This document shows positions 8,996 to 13,275 of a stretch of 13,275 nucleotides of DNA, piece after piece; positions within the stretch are counted from its first letter, which is position 1; every line of letters begins with the position of its first letter. The position numbers and the translations under genes are program-made. The stretch spans positions 1 to 13,275 of the forward strand of contig NZ_JBFXIO010000092.1 of NCBI RefSeq assembly GCF_050175855.1. The letters are read 5' to 3'. This stretch comes from Piscinibacter sp050175855 (GTDB lineage: Bacteria > Pseudomonadota > Gammaproteobacteria > Burkholderiales > Burkholderiaceae_C). The notes below the pieces were generated by a model. That model worked only from the letters and a program-made list of their open reading frames with translations. It was not told where the DNA came from and did not search any database.

Positions 8996-9574
8996 TCACG
9001 CGCGGGCGGTCTTCTTGGCCGCGGCCTTGCGGGCCACGGTCTTCTTCGCCGGCGCGGCCTTCCGGGCGGGCGCGGCCTTCTTCGCCGGTGCCGCCTTCTT
9101 CGCCGGTGCTGCCTTCTTGGCGGCAGGCGCCTTCTTGGCCGCGGTCCTGGTCGCCGCGGCCTTCTTCGCCGGTGCCTTCTTCGCCGCCGGCGCCGGCTCT
9201 TCGGACGCCTTGACCAGCTTCACCGGCGCACTGTCGACCTTCAGCTTGACCGGCTTGCCGCCCCAGATCTCCTCGAGGCGGTAGTAGTCGCGGATCGCCG
9301 GCTGCATCACGTGGACCACGGCGCTGCCGCAGTCGACGATGATCCACTCGCCGTTCTCCTCGCCCTCGGTGCGCGGCTGCGCGAAGCCCTTGGACTTCAC
9401 CGCATCGCGCACGCTGGCGGCCAGCGCCTTGGTCTGCCGGTTGCTCGTTCCCGAGGCGATGACCACCCGCTCGAAGAGCGGCGAGAGCTGCTCGGTGTTG
9501 AAGACGACGATGTTCTGGGCCTTCACGTCTTCGAGGCCGTCGACGATGGCGCGCTGCAGCTTGCGGATGTCCAG
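8996..9574 (-). CDS. rsfS: Ribosomal silencing factor RsfS with Ala/Lys-rich tail, apparent CTG start
   Basis: RsfS (RsfA/Iojap) binds ribosomal protein L14 and blocks subunit joining when nutrients are short. The core VKAQNIVVFN...VVIASGTSNRQTKALAASV...WIIVDCGSAVVHVM...YYRLEEIWGG is unmistakable. The first standard start codon in frame is a GTG at 9526, but that would remove 16 residues (DIRKLQRAIVDGLED and the start) that are typical of the family's first helix. Reading upstream, a CTG at 9574 stands 6 nt behind a perfect AAGGAG, right after the nadD stop, so CTG is the best-supported start (192 residues). From about residue 127 the protein is a low-complexity tail of repeated APAKKA-type hexamers with 22 Lys/Arg in the last 62 residues. 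The usual family length is only about 105-130. Confidence 0.92.
   Translation of the reverse strand: MDIRKLQRAIVDGLEDVKAQNIVVFNTEQLSPLFERVVIASGTSNRQTKALAASVRDAVKSKGFAQPRTEGEENGEWIIVDCGSAVVHVMQPAIRDYYRLEEIWGGKPVKLKVDSAPVKLVKASEEPAPAAKKAPAKKAAATRTAAKKAPAAKKAAPAKKAAPAKKAAPARKAAPAKKTVARKAAAKKTARA
9003..9194 (-). repeat. Degenerate 18-bp tandem repeat coding for the Lys/Ala tail of RsfS
   Basis: Imperfect 18-bp units run back to back, clearest at 9057, 9075, 9093, 9111, 9129 and 9159 on the plus strand (GCCTTCTTCGCCGGTGCY and variants). Each encodes a six-residue Ala-Pro-Ala-Lys-Lys-Ala-like unit. The near-identical neighbours at 9075 and 9093 suggest expansion by slippage, so the tail length probably varies between strains. 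Confidence 0.85.
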
Positions 9575-9580
9575 GGTGGG

Positions 9581-9586
9581 CTCCTT
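9581..9586 (-). promoter_or_regulatory. Ribosome binding site deciding the rsfS start
   Basis: AAGGAG on the minus strand begins 3 nt after the nadD TGA and stands 6 nt before the CTG at 9574. It is 54 nt away from the in-frame GTG at 9526, too far to serve it. It is one of the two best Shine-Dalgarno matches I see in the window. Confidence 0.8.
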
Positions 9587-9589
9587 GGT

Positions 9590-10189
9590 TCAGCCCCGGG
9601 GGGCACGGTAGAGATGGTTCGCTTCAATATATCTCGCGACGCTGACGGGAACCAGCGTGCCGATGTCCTGCCCCGCAGCCACGCGCGCGCGGATGTCGGT
9701 GGAGGCGATGTCCAGCATCGGCAGCGGCACCACCTGGTGCGCGGCCGCCTTCACGTCGGGGTGCGGCTCGACCGCCACGCCCGGCCGGTTGGCCACCGCC
9801 AGGGTCACGCGCGAGAGCAGCTCGCGCCAGTCGCGCCAGGTGTGCAGTCCGGCGTACTGGTCCTGGCCGATGATCAGGAACCACTGCGCACCCGGCTCCA
9901 ACGCCTGAAGCTCGCGCACCGTGTCGAGCGTGAAGCTGGGGCCGGCGCGGCGGATCTCGCAGCGCTCGAGCCGGAAGCGCGGCTCCTCGCCCATGGCCAG
10001 CCGCACCATCGCCTCGCGGTGCCCGGCCGGCGTGATCTGCCGGGCCTTCTGCCAGGGCTGGCCGGCCGGGATCCAGCGCAGTTCGTCGAGCGCCAGTTCG
10101 GCCAGCGCGAGGCGGGCCAGCGCCACGTGGGCGTCGTGCGGCGGATCGAAGGTGCCGCCGAACAAGCCGATGCGCCTGACGCGGGTCAA
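9590..10189 (-). CDS. nadD: Nicotinate-nucleotide adenylyltransferase NadD
   Basis: A 199-residue nucleotidyltransferase that adenylates nicotinic acid mononucleotide in NAD synthesis. The N-terminal ATP-binding loop is IGLFGGTFDPPHDAHVALA with the H-x2-H pair at His18 and His21. The C-terminal motif is ASTDIRARVAAG, the family's S-T-x-x-R signature. There is no ATG at the expected place; a TTG at 10189 gives MTRVRRIGLFGG and overlaps the hemF stop as TTGA, so TTG is the chosen start. No Shine-Dalgarno sequence is visible, which fits coupling to hemF translation. It is followed after 15 bp by rsfS in the same reading frame, and nadD-rsfS adjacency is widespread in bacteria. Confidence 0.94.
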   Translation of the reverse strand: MTRVRRIGLFGGTFDPPHDAHVALARLALAELALDELRWIPAGQPWQKARQITPAGHREAMVRLAMGEEPRFRLERCEIRRAGPSFTLDTVRELQALEPGAQWFLIIGQDQYAGLHTWRDWRELLSRVTLAVANRPGVAVEPHPDVKAAAHQVVPLPMLDIASTDIRARVAAGQDIGTLVPVSVARYIEANHLYRAPRG

Positions 10190-11118
10190 GCCGGCGTCCA
10201 GTTCGCCCAGTCCCTCGGGCGCAGGAAGTCGCTGTACAGCCTCGCCTCCGGCGTGCCGGCCTCGGGGTGCCAGTCGTAGCGCCACTTCACGATCGGCGGC
10301 ATCGACATCAGGATGCTCTCGGTGCGGCCGCCCGACTGCAGGCCGAACAGCGTGCCGCGGTCGAAGACGAGGTTGAACTCGACGTAGCGGCCGCGCCGGT
10401 AGGCCTGGAAGTCGCGCTCGCGCTCGCCGTAGGGCGTGTCGCGGCGGCGGCGCACGATGGGCAGGTAGGCATCGAGGAAGGCATCGCCCACCGCCTGGAT
10501 CATGCCGAAGCTGCGCTCGAAACCCAGCTCGGAAAAGTCGTCGAAGAACACGCCGCCGATGCCGCGCGGCTCGTTGCGGTGCTTGAGGAAGAAATACTCG
10601 TCGCACCACTGCTTGAAGCGCGGGAACTTGTCCTCGCCGAAGGGCGCCAGCGCGTCACGGCAGGTGCGGTGGAAATGCGCCGCGTCCTCCTCCTGCCCGT
10701 AGTAGGGCGTGAGGTCCATGCCGCCGCCGAACCAGGCCACCGGCTCGCGCCCCTCGGGCTTGGCGGCGAACATGCGCACGTTCATGTGGACCGTCGGCAC
10801 GTAGGGGTTGCGCGGGTGGAACACCAGCGACACGCCCAGCGCCTCGAAGGGCGCACCGGCGAGTTCCGGCCGGTGTGCGGTGGCCGAGGGCGGCATCGCC
10901 TTGCCCTTGACGTGGCTGAAGTTGCAGCCGCCGCGCTCGAGCAGGTTGCCCTCCTCCACCAGCCGCGACAGGCCGTCGCCTTCGAGACGGCCACCGGGCT
11001 CGCGCGTCCAGCCGTCGCTGACGAAGGGCTTGCCGTCCTCGGCCTGCATCGTGGTGACGATGCGATCCTGCAGGCCGAGCAGATAGTCGCGCACGCGGGT
11101 GATGTCGAGGTCGGTCAT
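10186..11118 (-). CDS. hemF: Oxygen-dependent coproporphyrinogen III oxidase HemF
   Basis: A 310-residue enzyme that oxidatively decarboxylates coproporphyrinogen III to protoporphyrinogen IX using O2, in haem synthesis. Hallmarks are RGGCNFSHVKG (residues 62-72), NPYVPTVHMNVRMF with His111, WFGGGMDLTPYYG with Asp135, and RGGVFFDDF-like GIGGVFFDDF further on. It ends in the typical GxxTESILMSMPP and DW region. The length equals that of known HemF proteins. The presence of HemF implies the organism can grow with oxygen. The ATG overlaps the TGA of the upstream acyltransferase (ATGA), and its own TGA overlaps the nadD TTG. Confidence 0.97.
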   Translation of the reverse strand: MTDLDITRVRDYLLGLQDRIVTTMQAEDGKPFVSDGWTREPGGRLEGDGLSRLVEEGNLLERGGCNFSHVKGKAMPPSATAHRPELAGAPFEALGVSLVFHPRNPYVPTVHMNVRMFAAKPEGREPVAWFGGGMDLTPYYGQEEDAAHFHRTCRDALAPFGEDKFPRFKQWCDEYFFLKHRNEPRGIGGVFFDDFSELGFERSFGMIQAVGDAFLDAYLPIVRRRRDTPYGERERDFQAYRRGRYVEFNLVFDRGTLFGLQSGGRTESILMSMPPIVKWRYDWHPEAGTPEARLYSDFLRPRDWANWTPA

Positions 11119-11771
11119 GGCTTGAAGCGGATCGGCGCGGCGTTGAGCGGGCGGCGGCCGTGGAACGCGCCGAAGCCCTGCGCGATCGCGGCCATGTCGG
11201 CCGCGGGGTCGCCGCTGAGTTGCAGGAAGCGCCGGAAGCCGAGTTCCCGGCGCTGGTAGTCGAAGAAGATCAGGGCCAGCGGCACGTTCGCCGCCGTGGC
11301 CACGTGGTAGAACCCGCTGCGCCAGCCCTCGCCGCTGCTGCGCGTGCCTTCCGGCGCGAGCACCAGCCACAGGAAACGCCCCTCGGTGCTGGCCTGTTTC
11401 AGCGCATCGGCCATCTGGCCGACGATGCCGCTGGCGTTCTGGCGATCGACCGGCACGCCGCCCAGCCAGCGCAGCCAGGGCCCGAGCAGCGGGATGCGGA
11501 ACAGGCTGTCCTTGCCCCAGAAGGTCACCTGGATGCCGATGGCCCACTTGGCGAGGATGCCGACCACGAAGTCCCAGTTCGAGGTGTGCGGGTAGGCGAT
11601 GGCCACGCCCTGCGCCGCGGGCAGGCCGTCGAACACCACGCGCCAGCCGAACGCACGCAACACGGCGCGCGCCAACGCGCTGCCGCGCAACTGCACCGGC
11701 CGCTCGAGCAGTTCGAGCGGTGCCGCCGGCGCCACCGCCTCAGCGTTTGATCGCGCGATGGCCGATGTCAC
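11115..11771 (-). CDS. Lysophospholipid acyltransferase-like protein (PlsC family)
   Basis: Up to 218 residues. The acyltransferase catalytic motif H-x4-D is HTSNWD (His62-Asp67), and motif III APEGTRS (Glu141) follows, with PVDR in GGVPVDRQNA as motif II. This family moves acyl chains from acyl-ACP/CoA to lysophospholipid or related acceptors at the inner membrane. Classical PlsC is about 240 residues, so this is a short member and the acceptor is uncertain (lysophosphatidate, ornithine lipid or other). The start is ambiguous: a GTG at 11771 overlaps purD by 32 bp, while another GTG at 11735 begins 5 bp after the purD stop and costs only 12 non-conserved residues. It sits between purD and hemF, with an ATGA overlap to hemF. 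Confidence 0.86.
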   Translation of the reverse strand: MTSAIARSNAEAVAPAAPLELLERPVQLRGSALARAVLRAFGWRVVFDGLPAAQGVAIAYPHTSNWDFVVGILAKWAIGIQVTFWGKDSLFRIPLLGPWLRWLGGVPVDRQNASGIVGQMADALKQASTEGRFLWLVLAPEGTRSSGEGWRSGFYHVATAANVPLALIFFDYQRRELGFRRFLQLSGDPAADMAAIAQGFGAFHGRRPLNAAPIRFKP

Positions 11772-13020
11772 TGCGGTACTGCGCGCCGTCGAAATGGATG
11801 GGCTTGAGCATCTCGTAGGCGCGGGTCTGCGCCTGCTTGACCGAGTCGCCGAGCGCCGTCACGCACAGCACCCGGCCGCCGTTAACGCTGAGTTGCCCAT
11901 CGACCAGCGAAGTGCCGGCGTGGAAGACGATGGCGTCGTCGGCCTCGGGCGGAATGCCGGTGATCACGTCGCCCTTGCGCGGCGTGAGCGGGTAGCCGTG
12001 CGCAGCCATCACCACGCCCATGGCCACCCGGCGATCCCACTCGAGCTCGACCTTGTCGAGCGTGCCGTCGGTGGCATGCATCAGCAGGTCGAACAGGTCG
12101 CTCTTGAGGCGCATCATGATCGGCTGCGTCTCGGGGTCGCCCATGCGGCAGTTGAACTCCACCGTACGCGGCTGGCCCTGCGCGTCGATCATCAGGCCGG
12201 CGTAGAGGAAGCCGGTGAAGGGCATGCCGTCGGCGGCCATGCCGGCCAGCGTGGGCAGGATGATCTCGTGCATCGCCCGCGCATGCACGTTGGGCGTGAC
12301 CACCGGCGCAGGCGAGTAGGCGCCCATGCCGCCGGTGTTCGGCCCCTGGTCGTGGTCGAGCAGGCGCTTGTGGTCCTGGCTGGTGGCCAGCGGCACGACA
12401 TTCCTGCCGTCGCTGACGACGATGAAGCTCGCTTCCTCGCCCTGCAGGAAATCCTCGATCACCACACGCGCGCCGCCCTGGTTGTGCGTGACGCCCAGCT
12501 TGTTGTCGAGCAGCATCCAGTCGATGGCCTGATGCGCTTCCTCGAGCGTCATGGCGACGACCACGCCCTTGCCCGCCGCCAGCCCGTCGGCCTTGATGAC
12601 GATCGGCGCGCCGCGGCCGTCCACGTAGGCGTGCGCCGCGGCAGCATCCGAGAAGGTCTCGTAGGCTGCGGTCGGGATGCCGTGGCGCTTCATGAATTCC
12701 TTGGCGAAGGCCTTGGAACTCTCCAGCTGCGCGGCCGCCTTGGTCGGCCCGAAGATGCGCAGGCCACGCGCGCGGAAGGTGTCGACCACGCCGCCGGCCA
12801 GCGGCGCCTCGGGGCCGACGACGGTGAGCGCGATCTTCTCGGCCACCGCGAAGTCGGCCAGCGCCGCGTGGTCGGTGATCGCCAGGTTGTGCAGCCGCTT
12901 GTCGAGCGCCGTGCCGCCGTTGCCTGGCGCGACGTAGACCGTCTGCACCTTGGGCGACTGCACGAACTTCCAGGCCAGCGCATGTTCGCGCCCGCCGTTG
13001 CCGATCACGAGGACCTTCAT
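11740..13020 (-). CDS. purD: Phosphoribosylamine-glycine ligase PurD (GAR synthetase)
   Basis: A 426-residue ATP-grasp ligase that joins glycine to 5-phosphoribosylamine, the second step of purine synthesis. The N-domain begins MKVLVIGNGGREHALAW. The ATP-grasp domain includes PIVIKADGLAAGKGVVVA, EDFLQGEEASFIVVSDG and TGGMGAYSPAP, and the metal/phosphate segment FNCRMGDPETQ spans about residues 289-299. The length is normal. A GGAAGG site at 13029-13034, inside the end of the upstream gene, stands 8 nt before the ATG, and the gap to that gene is only 4 bp. Confidence 0.98.
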   Translation of the reverse strand: MKVLVIGNGGREHALAWKFVQSPKVQTVYVAPGNGGTALDKRLHNLAITDHAALADFAVAEKIALTVVGPEAPLAGGVVDTFRARGLRIFGPTKAAAQLESSKAFAKEFMKRHGIPTAAYETFSDAAAAHAYVDGRGAPIVIKADGLAAGKGVVVAMTLEEAHQAIDWMLLDNKLGVTHNQGGARVVIEDFLQGEEASFIVVSDGRNVVPLATSQDHKRLLDHDQGPNTGGMGAYSPAPVVTPNVHARAMHEIILPTLAGMAADGMPFTGFLYAGLMIDAQGQPRTVEFNCRMGDPETQPIMMRLKSDLFDLLMHATDGTLDKVELEWDRRVAMGVVMAAHGYPLTPRKGDVITGIPPEADDAIVFHAGTSLVDGQLSVNGGRVLCVTALGDSVKQAQTRAYEMLKPIHFDGAQYRSDIGHRAIKR

Positions 13021-13024
13021 CCGG

Positions 13025-13275
13025 TCAGCCTTCCAGCTCGGCGTTGTGATAGACGTCCTGCACGTCGTCGAGATCCTCGATGACGTCGAGCAGCTTCTGC
13101 ATGCGCTGCGCGTCCTCGCCGGCCAGCGCGATGGTGTTCTCGGCGCGCATGGTCACCTCGGCGATCTCGGGCTTCAGGCCCGCCGCTTCCAGCGCGTTCT
13201 TCACGGCCTCGAAGTCGGAAGGCGCGCTGAGCACCTCGATCGAGCCGTCCTCGCCGGTGACCACGTCTTCCGCGC
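13025..13275 (-). CDS. yebC: YebC/TACO1-family factor (N-terminal part outside window)
   Basis: The last 82 residues of a YebC-type protein; the frame stays open to the window edge with AEDVVTGEDGSIEV, the usual lead into domain III. The downstream part, SDFEAVKNALEAAGLKPEIAEVTMRAENTIAL and MQKLLDVIEDLDDVQDVYHNAEL, is the conserved C-terminal domain. Family members were named transcriptional regulators; more recent work links them to easing translation of difficult, proline-rich sequences. Which role applies here is not decidable. It stands directly before purD, as in many Burkholderiales. Confidence 0.94.
   Translation of the reverse strand, partial: AEDVVTGEDGSIEVLSAPSDFEAVKNALEAAGLKPEIAEVTMRAENTIALAGEDAQRMQKLLDVIEDLDDVQDVYHNAELEG

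Noticed and set aside
9039..9194. CRISPR-like repeat array
   Set aside because: The repeats are contiguous 18-bp units without spacers, in frame within rsfS, so they are protein-coding low complexity.
9590..9592. NadD-RsfS fusion by stop readthrough, since both genes share a frame
   Set aside because: A strong ribosome binding site follows the TGA and both proteins are complete by themselves; one in three adjacent genes share a frame by chance.

Overview
The window is a very GC-rich, gene-dense piece of a bacterial chromosome, most likely a betaproteobacterium of the order Burkholderiales (a Rubrivivax/Leptothrix/Methylibium-like lineage is my best guess). The support is the gene order yebC-purD-acyltransferase-hemF-nadD-rsfS-rlmH-maf-rng, the protein wording of RNase G, RlmH and HemF, and an Ala/Lys-rich tail on RsfS. 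This assignment comes from recognition; I could not run a database search. I see 16 protein genes, two of them cut by the window edges, and no RNA genes, insertion sequences or CRISPR arrays. No intergenic gap exceeds 31 bp, so there is no non-coding stretch to describe.

Left arm, plus strand, about 1-5558: the 3' part of an MsbA-type lipid flippase gene is followed by a small AhpD-like peroxidase-family gene joined by an ATGA overlap, a GT-B (family 4) glycosyltransferase, two class I SAM-dependent methyltransferases and a family 2 (GT-A) glycosyltransferase. Spacing is -4, 8, 31, 16 and 7 bp, so this reads as one operon. The content suggests synthesis, modification and export of a surface glycan (LPS core or similar), but the exact sugar product cannot be read from the sequence.

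Right arm, minus strand, from 13275 down to 5555: a compact housekeeping operon encodes a YebC-type translation/transcription factor, PurD (purine synthesis), a lysophospholipid acyltransferase-like protein, HemF (haem synthesis), NadD (NAD synthesis), RsfS (ribosome silencing), RlmH (23S rRNA methylation), Maf (nucleotide house-cleaning) and RNase G (rRNA/mRNA processing). A second, different family 2 glycosyltransferase follows RNase G after 23 bp. The two arms converge, and their last genes share the four bases CTAG, which hold both stop codons.

Most of the window is ordinary. The points that deserve a second look are the apparent CTG start of rsfS behind a perfect AAGGAG site, the histone-H1-like Lys/Ala tail on RsfS, the TTG start of nadD overlapping the hemF stop, the CTAG convergent stop overlap with no room for a conventional terminator, and the little-characterised methyltransferase/glycosyltransferase/AhpD cluster behind msbA. 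I see no convincing previously undescribed defence or mobile system here.
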